This document shows positions 1-12,300 of a stretch of DNA of 64,000 bases, one piece after another. The DNA is taken from positions 620,001 to 684,000 of the forward strand of contig CAUEEP010000724.1 in the NCBI GenBank assembly GCA_958450365.1. Direction: 5' to 3'. Under the pieces are notes generated by a model. The model did no database searches. It saw nothing but the letters and a program-made list of their open reading frames with translations, and had not been told where the DNA came from. The stretch's first letter is position 1. Each line of letters opens with the position of its first letter. Both the position numbers and the translations under genes were made by a program. Origin of the DNA: Mesorhabditis belari. Taxonomy: Eukaryota > Nematoda > Chromadorea > Rhabditida > Rhabditidae.

Positions 1-92
1 GAAGAGAGTTATGAAGCTTAGTAAAATGTATATAAGGATATTTTTGATTACCTAGTTTACGTTTAGCACATTTACGACGATCCGGGCTTGAC

Positions 93-300
93 TTAACGTA
101 CTAATGACACTTATTTTTGGTGTTATGTCGGGTTTTTTAAAATTTTTTTATGTATTTTACAAAAAGTTCTCGATAAATTTCTACTAGCTTTCAAGAGAAG
201 ATTCAGGGCGATCGAATGACTATAATAGTTTAGTTTATCTTTGAATTCTCACTAAATTATTAGTGAAACAGTAACGACTACGCGAGTGTACGCCCAAAAT
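93..300 (+). repeat. Dispersed repeat family D, copy 1
   Basis: This stretch upstream of the first visible let-526 exon is repeated with moderate divergence at about 4786-4995 and in part at about 54458-54518. All copies share a block ending in ACTACGCGAGTGTACGCC. A related reversed block (CGCGTAGTC) occurs near 59300 and at 44850-44870. No coding potential is seen. It is probably a non-autonomous transposon fragment inside an intron of the partial gene. Confidence 0.55.
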
Positions 301-344
301 GTCCAGAATTTGTTAAATATCCACATAAATCTCAAATCTTTTAG

Positions 345-3300
345 GTGGGCCCAGTCACAGCTTCAAATCCGGCTCGAGTGATGCCTGAGAGAAAGCATTT
401 CTTCGAGAGACTTGTCGCTTTTTGCGAGCAACAAGGCGAGCCGATCACCGTTGTTCCACAGGTTTTCAAAAGTAGCAAACCATTTAATAATTGATTCAGG
501 TTTCTAAACAAAATGTGGATTTGCACAGGCTTTACATTGCAGTGAGAAATCGAGGAGGATTTGAAAAGGTTAATTTAAGAAAAGAGCTAAAATCAAAAGC
601 TGATTTTAGGTGACAAAAGAGAAGGCTTGGAAATCGATTTGCCCGGAGGCGAACCCGGATATCTCGGAATCTTCGGCAGCTGGATATCAACTACGGAAAC
701 ACTATCAAAAACACTTATTGCTATTGGAATGTATGGAAACGGGAAGGTTTGTTATATTATCTAAAGAGTAAAGCGGAAAATTGGATATCTTTTGATTTGT
801 CAAAGCAAAATCCAACGAATGGGGCAGCTACGCACGGAAAAGCGAAAAAAATTACGGAAAAACGTAGCTGCTACATTTGTTGACTTTTTCTTTGAAAATG
901 AAAAGATATTCTTTCTTTTTCCGCAAGCCTGATTCAAATGCAAATCATTTATTTTAGAAATCCGGAAGAAGCGATTGCGTTCGCCGACAAGTTGAAGAAA
1001 AAGAAATCGAAGAGCGAGAAAGAAAAGGATATTATTGCAGGTGAGGTTTTGAAAGATGTTGATTTGGTTAGATTTGGGTTAGACAAGGTTAGGTTAGGGT
1101 GTTATTCTGTTAACTCCAGGCTACTAGCAGTTTTTGTTCCATTTTTAAACTTAAAAAATGTACTTTATATCAAATAGTAAGCATAATAGGCCTAGGCTAA
1201 TGTAGTAAGCAATCTATTAAGTATCTTGAAAGTTACTTTTCCTACTTGCATTGAAAAATAACAAATTAAACGATTGCTCTGGTATGGTTTGCTCTAAATC
1301 AAAAGTGTTTCTTATTTAATTTCCATCTTTTTAAATCAATTTGGGTTCTAGATAAGTATTTTTTACCTCCGAACTACTTATTGTTAAGCTCTCCAAGTTA
1401 TTGGGATAGATGTGTCAGAATAGTGCTAGATTTGTGTTAGATTTATGTCAGATTGTCAGATTTGGTAACTAATAGTGAACTTTATGTAAATTTTGGCAAA
1501 TAAAAGGGGTAGAGGTTGTTAGGATACTAGATCTGTCAAATGCAAGTTTCATTCACAATTTCTAGACGGAGCAAGTACAAGCGCCGGAACGCCAGGCCCC
1601 CATACTCCGGCTCGAATCGGAAGCCCGAGCATGGTCAACCAAATGCAGTCCGGTCCACAAACGATGCCAGGATACAAGAAAAAAGGCAATTCGTCAAAAT
1701 TTTCCTTGAAGTGGGGTATTTTGAATGAGTTGCACTGCTTTAATAGCTCGAATCTTTGTTCATCGAGATACAATCGTCACTAGGTGTTCTAGACTTTTCA
1801 GAACTTGCTTGACGAATTTTCATTAGATAGCCAACATTTTCTGTATCAAAATAGATAACGAATAAAATATGAATAACTCTGAACAAAGATCTGAGCACTA
1901 CTCGTTCAAAAAACCGGGTAAAACAAGAGCCAAAAAGTCGATATTCGAGTGTTTCTGATCCCGAGTCGTCTAATTGGTTTGGTGGGTGCTGGGATTTGTC
2001 TTGATTTGCACACACTAATCACCTCTTGAAACCAAATTTCTAAAGAAGGAGATCTATCTCTTTTCAACACATCGGTTGGCCGGGTAACAAGAAGAGCGGA
2101 AATGGAAATTGGTTGAGAATACTTAAAAGAGAATAAAACAAGGATTGCACTAAAATTGTCAATTTGCCTTTAAAACTCACGAAATTTTCATGAAATGCCG
2201 GCGATTTTCATCGATTTAATGGTTTCGGGTGCAGATTTTTGAAATAACAATAGCTATCCGGGGAAAATAGAAATATATTGTGAAAAATATAGAGTTCGAT
2301 TACGATTTTTCAATAAGATGTCGACGAGTCGGCCCGGGAAACTGTTGGGGGGAGAGCAGGGAAAGTGGAGAGGCTTTCTCCCTCTCTGCCACTCATCCCT
2401 CCAGCTCTGCCGTTGTGCATCGTCATGTCTCTGTCTTGTCTCTTTCAGCTCCCTCCTTTTCTTTTCAAATCGGCAACGGCCCAACAACCCCCTTTTCTCT
2501 ACAATTCCTTTTGAAGACATTTTCCACGACTATTTCCCGGCGACTACTGCTCATCGTCGTGCATTGATGTGATTGATTTCAGCGCTAGATTTTTTTCCGT
2601 CTTAGCGGACTGATCAAAGCCGATTTTACTCTTGGCTACAGAAAACCGAACTTGGACAACTTTAGCTTTCAGCTATTTAGCTTGTTTTTGGAGGTCTTGA
2701 GAAGCTGAGAAAATCCTATTGAATTGAATCAGATCCTACTCGAGCCGAATTGAATCAAATCCGATTAGATCTGAATTGAATCATATCAATTGACCAATTT
2801 ATTCGAGCTTTTTCTCTAACACCATTCATTTTATCATAATCGAAGTCGATTTTACTACAAAATCCGGAGCCTAATCAACTACTCGAGCTTGTCAGACACC
2901 ATTCATTCGATAGCTGAACAGCACAACCGAAATACTTATCACATTGAAGCCAGCTCCACATTGGAGGCCTTGAAATTATTCACCAGATCCATAATTATTC
3001 ACCAGATCAACACTGACTCTGATCTTGCCCACTCCATTCTCCCTTCAGACCCAATTTTGAGAAGTTCTGGCTAAAACGACTTGCGAAAGACAGCAAAAAT
3101 TGCTCACCCAGCGCCACAGAGTTCTCGCGATTTCCCGGCGGCCGTGCCATCGACATCTGGTCTCCAAAATCATATTCCGATGGCACAAGGCCGGGTGGCG
3201 GCGACGGCCACCTGGTATCCGCATCACGCGAATCAGACGGGCTATCTGTCCGTGGCACAGAATTCCCCGCGAAACTCACCAACGCCCGGAAATCCGTTTC

Positions 3301-6300
3301 AATCGAAACCCTCGGTCAGCCCGACTCCTCCAATGTCCTATGGGCAATACGCGGTGAATTACTATCATCAGCATAACTTGCAACGCGAAGCTTTTCTCCG
3401 ATCTCGTACCTACCAGAGTGGCCAAAATCCTGGCTATCCAAATGATTGGCGAATGCAATTTCCCCAACAGCAATATGGTGATTAGTTTTTGACTTCGGAT
3501 TGTTTTTTTAAACTCTGAATCGGCAATTTTGCTTGAAACTTCGCCTTTTGAGCCATGATTTTGACTACAATTTCTTTTGAAGTTCGATTAGAGCAAGATA
3601 TAATCTCCATTTTTGTCGATAATCTTTTGAGGAATTGAGGACTTAGAAATTTGTTTTCTAAACAACAACACTTTTGCGAAATTCACCTTTCAATTGTGTT
3701 CTTCTTCTTTTTTCTCAAATCTATACTTTTCCGGTGTTGTTGATATAATTGAGGAGGAAAAGGGGAAAGGGTGATACGGTAAAAGTCGGCCGGTTGCCTT
3801 GGAAATGGCTGGTTGTCGGATCGGAAGGATAAATTCTAGAGACTAGGCGAAAAGTGGAGAAGTTCTTTCATTTCTTCTTATACTTGATCCGATGGGGATA
3901 ATGTATTTTTGAGCAGAAATAGTTTTGCGGAGATTTCTGGCGAAAAAGCGAAAACAATTAGTGATTTGAGGGCCTAACTTGAGGAATGTAACCGCTAAAC
4001 AAATAAATAAATGACTCTTGGGAAAAATGAAGATTTAGGTGTTCCGGGTGTTGTCCAACAACCGCATCATCCCGGCTACCCACCGGGCTACCCGATGCCG
4101 CCCGGAGCTGCCGGCTACTATCATCCTGGTTAGTTTGATGGAAAATTGGATAAAAATACATTTATTCACACGAATAATGGGTACAAAGTGAACTGATAGC
4201 GAAAATATCTGTCCCCTTTTTTTGACGTCGGCAATGTAAGGTTTTGCGTATTTTTCTCAGCACCAACCCTTTAGTTTTGACTATTTTGACTATCATTCGA
4301 TGCAGAATAAAATTGCGCGTCGAATGATATCAGAATTAACTCAAAATGCAACATCCACGCAAAATTATGAAGCAAAAGATTAAGTCTCGCCAATAATGGG
4401 CACACCATTCGGTATCATTCGACGCGCAATTGTATTCTGCATTAAATGATCGTCAAATAGTCAGAATCGAAGGGATGGTGCTGAGAAAAACCTTTGATTG
4501 CCAACGGCAAAAAAGAACTGACAAATGTTTTCGTTACAAACCCAAAATCAATCTCTCAAATTATCTTTCAATGCTTTTAGATGCTCGAGGACCGCCACCA
4601 GGTTGGGCGGGTTACCCACACGGAGTTCCACCGCAAATGCAACGACCGATGCCTCAGAATCCGCCCGTTGAGCCCACTCAAGCGCAACCCGATTCACAAC
4701 AGGTTTGTAAACAAGTGTTATGTTATCAACATACCCTGAACAGAGTCTTAATATTAACACATTCGCGACAATACGATCCGCCGGTGGGCCGTACTAATGA
4801 CGATTACTTTTGGTGTCACCTCAAGGATTAAGGATTTTGTTATTTATTTCGCAGAAAGTTCTCGATAACTTTGTACTAGTTTTCAAGAGGAGATTCAGGG
4901 CTATCGAATGTCTATAATAGTTTAGTTTGCCTTTGAATTCTCACCAAATTATTGGTGAAACAGTAACGACTACGCGAGTGTACGCCCAAAATGCCAAATT
5001 TGTTAGCTGGAATCGCTATATTTAAAGTCAAAGTGTTTCTTTAGCCAACAAGCTCTCAACCACAACCGCTTGCATCTGGAGCACCACAAGCCGGACCCGC
5101 AACTCCGTCACTCACATCCCAAGTACTGTTGTTCATCAATTCTATTGATTTATTAACTTCGTTTCTAAAATTGAATCTAGACTAGTCCATTGATTTTTTT
5201 TAGCTCTTTAACAGCTACAGTTCTAAAATTACAATTCAGGCAACAACACCTGCTCCGCCAGCCACTCCGGGACAACCCGGAACACCAGCTTCGATTTCAG
5301 GAAACGCTTTGCAGGTTGGTTTTGGCTTTGATTAGGCTTTAGGGCACTTTCCCGCCAATTAAAACAAGATAAGTGTAAATTTCTCCTAGTAAAGATAAGG
5401 AGAAAATAGTATAAATGCTTTATTAGGCTTATATTCATCAATTCTATCTTAAATCTATCCAAAAAACCATATACTTGGATAAAAGATGCTAACTATGCTA
5501 CTAACTAACGAATAAAGCATAATAAACATAATGATAAAGCAAGATTTCAAAGATCAGTTTGCATATTAACTTGTTGGCGGGGTAAAGATAGATCAATCAG
5601 ATCAATCATTTCGTATTCGTACCGAATTTCGTAGATCAGTCATGATTTACAAATCACTTCAGGTTGAGGCTGGTAGTCGCGCTCCATCAGCCGGTCCCCC
5701 ACCTGCAGCTACACCCGATTCGGCGAGTCGGATGAGTGCCAACGATGATCGACCGCCAAGCCAATCAACGACGAGCACACCGGTGCCACCACTGTAAGTG
5801 AATTGACAGAAAGTTAGTTGCTAAATCTTTTAGAAAATATCTCTTGAATTTGATAGCTGGTTAACTGACGACTAAGTATTTCATTAGGCATAGGTTATTA
5901 GCGTTTTGGTTATTAGAAATCTGTTGCCCGGATAACTGTTCTCGGGAACACTGAAAAGAATCGGCGACAGATATCAGGGAGATATTCAAGCAGATATCTA
6001 AATTAACAGATATCTAACAGATATCTGTTGGATATCTAATTTAACAGCTATCTTTTAGATAAGTAATTTAGCAGATATCTAATAATAGCTAGTCGATATT
6101 TCTACTATTATCCAATTCTAGACCCAACGCCCCAATGCCACCTAGTGCTGCATCTCCCTATTATTCGACAAACATGCCCCCGCATTATGCCCAACGAGTT
6201 CCACCCGGAGCACCGCAACAAATGCGTCCACCTTATGCCGGTTATCCTCCCTACAATATGGGCCCGCAAGGACAATACATTCAACCGGTATGTTGGCTAA

Positions 6301-9300
6301 TTTCAAGCACTGTTCAATCTGACAAGGGATGGCCACAAGGCTGAGGTGGCCAAATGACATGAGTCAGATACCATAAGGCTTCTTTCACCGTCTCGAAATA
6401 TGTGCTTGTGGTGTATTGGATAGGGATCTCGTTTCCGAAAGAAGCTATCCAGTTTTCGCTCGGGTTCGATTCCTTCCTTTTGTTATTATGATGTTTAATC
6501 ACACGAATTCGCTCTATTTTAACTTTACAATAAGCATTATTTCATCTTTCATTTCATTCATTCACTTTATAGTTTGCTGCCAAGTGCGTTAATTTTTTTG
6601 TTATTTTGTTTGTCATCTATTAAAAGATGTCATATTACTTATTCTAAAGTTAAAATAGAACGAATTCGAGCGATTAAACATCAAAATAAAATGAAAACAA
6701 AAAGAAGGGGTCGAAGCCGAGCAAAAACTTGATAGCTCCTTTCAGAAACAAGACTCTTATTCACTACACCACATGGGCACTTTTAGAGACGGTGAAAGAT
6801 GCTTTATGATATATGGCTCAAGTCATTTGGCCACCTCAGCCTTGTGACCTTCCCTTGTGAGCCTTAACCAGCAGTGGTGCCAACATTGATGAATCTAAGC
6901 TTTCATACTTTCAGGGCTACTGGCGAGGTCAACAACCCGGTCCTCAAGCCTACAATGGACCGGCTCCTCAACCTGGTCCTAGTGCTATTCCTCCAGGACA
7001 ACAGCCTCAACCTGTACCAACGAATGCAGCTGCTAGCCCCGCGCAGAGGTTTTACCCAAGACCCGTCCCATCAACACAAGGAGCACCGTCGCCAAATCAA
7101 AACAGAATCCCACCGGTAATGGATGAATTCTAAATTCTAAACACCAAATTTCAGTCCTACCAACCCACAGCACCAGCAAGATCAACGATCCAAGCTCCCT
7201 TACCAGTTCCAACTCCAGTTCAGCCACAACAACAGCAGCAACCTCAACAACTTGTTTCCGTATAGATTCTAGAACTTTTCTATACTCTAGATTTCTAGGC
7301 ACCACAGCAACCCGTTTTCCCGACTGATTCTATTGAAGCGGCTGTGATGAGCACGAGAAAGCGAAAGAGACCGTCGACAAAGGATTTGATTGGAGTAAGC
7401 AGTTGAAATTCAGAACTAAACTGTAAAATCTACTTTATATTACGAAAAATTTCTTTCCAGGTCAATCCACGACGAGTTTTGATGGCTTTACGCTCAGGGC
7501 TTGAGACGGAAGCGATCTGGGCGCTGAACGCGTTGTCAGTGAGTTTAACGGAAGATGTGAACTCGACAAGGGGCCACGAATGGATTCACCTCATTGGCCC
7601 ACTCATCGAGCATATGGCCGCCGCGATCAGTGTTTTGTGGCCCGACGTTTTTCCGGTGAGTTCAAAGGGATTGAAACGCTAAATGGACTTTCTTTTTCCA
7701 AATTCGTTGCCATTTGACTCGCTTTGATCCCTCAAAATACTATTTTAGCTAACCGAACCTCCAAAATTGGGATGTAAAGATGCAGAAGTGGCAAATGATG
7801 AAGAGAAAAGCGATGATATTTACATTGATGGACTCTCGGAACAACTTGGAAAAGAACTTGTTGGGAAACGGCAACAGGAGGACAAGAAACAGCAAAATTT
7901 CACATTGGTAAGCGTTTGGAATTCTTAAAATTCTTGAAATTCTTGAAAAATGCATTGTCTAATCAATTCTGATTGCTTATTCAGGTGACGCGAACGGGAA
8001 GAGCGGTGAAATTCGAAAAGTCGACCATTCCAGCTGAATTGAAAAGATCGTTGTGTGGGCTTGAGCCGGAGAAATCTGTAGAAGGTTTGAATAACAAAAT
8101 GTTTCCGATAATCTCTATTTCAGAGTTGACTTACAATCTTCACCTTGATGGGGAAAAAGTCGCCGTTGGAGTGTTGGCAGCTCGGATCACGGCCTCGTTC
8201 AAACAGATGATCGAATCGGCTTCTCAAAATGGAAATCCCGTCTTCTCGAGGCCGTCCACATCTTATGATGCAGCGAGACCAGAGAAATGTTGCAAAATCG
8301 AGATCGAAGAGGATGAGGAGGTGATTGATCTTACCAATCAATTTCAATCAATCAGAGGGGATTACTGTAGTACTGGAGGGGATTACTGTAGTACTGGAAT
8401 ACTGTACCGGCCGTGGCATATACAGGGTGACACTAAGTTCGAAGCCAGGATTGTGGGACATTTGATACCCTGTCATTGACAACCTAACTTTAAGCTCAAA
8501 TATCTTGGCGTTGGGCTGTCCAATTTAAATATTATTGGTATCATTCGATGCGCCAAGTCTTTCTCTGTCGATTGGTACAAAAGCTATTTAAATTGAACAG
8601 CCCAACACCAAGATATTTGAGCTCAAAGCTCAAAGCAGTACAGGAAGTACTGTAGTGTTAAAGAAAACTCTGAGTACAAGCAATCAAAATTCGATTTAAT
8701 CCACTACCATTTCAGCAATGCCCGATTTTCTATCGACAACCGACGAAATTCGAGCAACTTGATGGACCGATCGATTTTGAGCAAGAAATGCCAAGACGAA
8801 CGGCCATCGTCATCCCAGAAGTTCCAATGGGAAGCATAGTGAGTTAAAAGAGCTCAAAGATAACCTAGAAAAAAAATCAATCATCGACTCATTTAATTGA
8901 TTAATTGATATATTTTCAGGCAGCCCGAGCTCTTTGCGCGTCGAATGCTTTACGATCGCTTTCATTCTGCCCAAATCTCGAACTACAACTCACCAACAAT
9001 CGCTCACTTTTGGTGCTTGTCGCTCATTTTCTGAGGCTTGAAATTCACGACAAACTCTTCAAGCGAATGCCCCCAATGACGAAATTTGATCCGGTTAGTG
9101 TGTTTGCTAAAATTGGGTCTTAACTTTTTTGAAGAATTTGGTCAAATTTTGAATATTATTTGAGCAATATTCAGGAATCACCACTCGCCGAGACTGAGAG
9201 TAGCGCCGAACAACAAAGGAAAGCCGTCGCGTTGCTAGATGACGAGGATGAGGTAAAATTTACCTTAAATTCTCTAATAGTTGCATTTCTCAATTCTCTG

Positions 9301-12300
9301 ATAACGAAAATATCTGTCGCTCTTTTTTTGACGTTGGCAATTTAAGGTTTTACGTGTTTTTCTCAGCACAAACCCTTTAGTTTTGACTATTTTGACTAGC
9401 ATTTGATGCAGAATAAAATTGCGAGTCGAATTTTACCAGAATTGACTCAAAATGTGATATCCACGTAAAGTTATTGGCTAAAAACCTAAACCCTGGCCAT
9501 TATTGGCGAGACTTAATCTTTTGCTTCATAACTTTGCATGAAAATTACAATTTGAGTTAATTCTGGTATCATTCGACGCGCAATTTTATTCTGCATCGAA
9601 TGATACTCGAAATAGTCAAAACTAAAGGGTTGATGCTGAGAAAAACACAACCTTAAATTGCCAACTTCAAAAAAGAGCGACAGACGTTTTCGTTACAAGT
9701 CTAGCTCATAGTACCGCTATTTCTACTTGTTGATATGCTTTAAAAGAGCCTTTTCATCAAACAACAACTTTTCAGGAGCATTGCATCAAATTGGAGACAG
9801 CCGCTCAACTCCGGGAGGACGCTTTGACGATACTTTGTCATATCTCTGGATCGGTTAGTAGAAATTTTCAACTCTTTGCTTCTTTTTAACTCTATCAAAT
9901 CCTCTTTTATCTATTAAATTCTTTAGTTGATTCTTTTTGATCTCCCGGGCACGATTTCGTACAAGATTTTGGATGGTCTCTTGCATTGGGCCACATCGTC
10001 ACTTCCTTCAGCCACCGATGTGATCGGTGACTCGGGGATCAGTCCACGGTAAGAGTTTTACCATAAAACCCTCGATACAGGGTCCGAGTGGTCATCGGTT
10101 TGAGTCTGGGAAAATTTTCTCGTAGATTTTTCAAGGCTCATCGTGGTGTTAAAAATGGTTTTGCCTCAGGTGTCACACAACAAGATCAAGTTGATTTTTT
10201 TGATGATTTTGTGAATGGGTCATGCATCTAGAGCTCAGAGCTCAGAGGAGAGCTCAAAATCTACGTATACACGAGAAACAAATCTAGGTATACACGAGAA
10301 ACACACTTTTGAATTCCTCGATTTCACCACAAATCTTTCTACTTTTTTGTTTCTATAAATTTGTTCACAATTTCAATTTGCATTGTTGGATTCGCTGTTT
10401 CAAAAATCTTGAGAATATGGTTAATTTTTAAACGAGAAAACCCTCTTGTTGCTGCTTATCCAGGACCAACTTTTTGGGAGTCTCTTATTTTAAAGATCCT
10501 AATAACAAAACAAATTTATAGAAACTGGATGACTCCCTATCCACAAAAAAATCAGAAAAAAATCAACTTGATCTTTTTGTGAGGCAAAACCTGAGGCAAA
10601 CCAGAGGCTAAACCTGTGGCAAAACCTGTGGCTAAACCTGAGGCTAAACCTGTGGCAAAACCATTTTTGACACTACGATGAGCCTTGAAAAATCTACGAG
10701 AAAATTTTCCCAGGCTCAAACCGATGACCACTTTTTTTTCGGACACCCTTTAGTTCTAAAGTTAACTATTAAAATTGAATAGATTCATAAGCAAAGTTTT
10801 TTTACTGTCAAAAAATAGTAGAACATCCTTCAATTAAGAAACTTTTAAAAGTTAGAACTTATCAAAAAGTTTCTTTCAGAAACTACGCACTCGAGATCTT
10901 GTGCAAGTTGAGTGTCGTCGAGAGTAACGTCGATTTGATTTGTGCGACAGGGCCATGGCCAAGATTAGAGAAAATGGTGACAGTGCTGGCCAAGTTGATC
11001 AACATGAATGAGGAGACGCATGTTCGGTAGAAGATTTTCGGAGAAACATTTCTAAATCCTTTTAGCGAATTCGGCATCGTGATCTTGAATGCGGTGGTGA
11101 GTGTGTCACCGGAATTGTGCTGGGTTGCCGCGCATAAATCACCAGCCATCGAACATCTCATTTCATTCATCGAGACGGCCGATTCGAATATGCACCAGGT
11201 AAATAGCTGCAAAAGCTTGAACAAAAAGATAGCAAAGAGTCGTGTGCGGTACACGTGACTCTAGTGAGCCTATAGTTATGCAAATAAACAAAGTCCTTTC
11301 TCATCCATTTCTCCAAAGCAGCCTCAAGATTGTGCTCTGATCCCAAAGATGATCCTCAAGATCCAAATGCTCTGAAACTTTTACCAATGGAAAGCCAGAA
11401 GGCTGAATGTTTTGACGCCTATAGACTTGGCTATTGATCTTTTGGAATGCTCGCGTTAAAACGGACATATCTTTGTGATTGTAGCTCCAAATGCTCTGAA
11501 ACTTTTACCAATGAAAAGCCAGGAATCCAAGCTTTATTTTGTAACCTAATACGTACTGTTAGACGATCAACGGATCCCAAAAAAACCTTATCGATACTCT
11601 ATCGAGGGACCCTGAAGATTGCGCCGCTATTTAAAAACGAAAATTGCGCCGAATGAAATTGCCATTTACCAGAGCTTTCGTTTTGCGGGAGTCTGGTATC
11701 AAAATGTAGCCCTTCAATTGGGCTACACGATGGTATAAAAAACTTTTAGAAAAACTGAGGTTTAGTACAAGTAAAATGGCCACAAAGTGGGGGCACCATT
11801 CGGCGCAATTTTCGTTTTTACACAGCGCGGCCAAACTTCATAGTTCGATCGATACGATTAAATCGTTTATCGATAATGACTTGATAAGACCATATCAATT
11901 TCATATCGATTAGGTTTTTAGAGCTGCGTTTTGCGTGCTTTTCTAAGTATTAAGTACCAAAATTAAACACTTAAACTTTTGGCTTCCCAATGGTAAAAGT
12001 TTCAGAGCATTTGAATAGCTTTATGCAAAGTTATAAGCTTTTTTTTTGCGCGATCACTCCAAAAATAAACAGACAAACACTACTCTTTTATGTATAGTAG
12101 ATGAAATTCTATTTACTGTAATGCTAATTTTGTCTTAGGCTCAGAAAAGGCACATAGTTCTAATCGTACTTTAATGAGCCAAGAATATATGCAAATTTGT
12201 GCTGTAATGAGCCTACCATAGTCACGAATTGATGGCAATGCTGAGAAGATTCAACTTTAGTCTATAGACTGAGTGGCTTACTGAAATGCCAGAAATGATT

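Noticed and set aside
2254..2572. Overlapping ORFs on both strands in let-526 intron 5
   Set aside because: They come from a C/T-rich stretch without splice-phase fit to the neighbouring exons; an alternative first exon cannot be excluded but is unsupported.
6405..6474. A tRNA gene
   Set aside because: Box A and B are present, but I could not draw an acceptor stem and cloverleaf, and the sequence is part of a foldback element.
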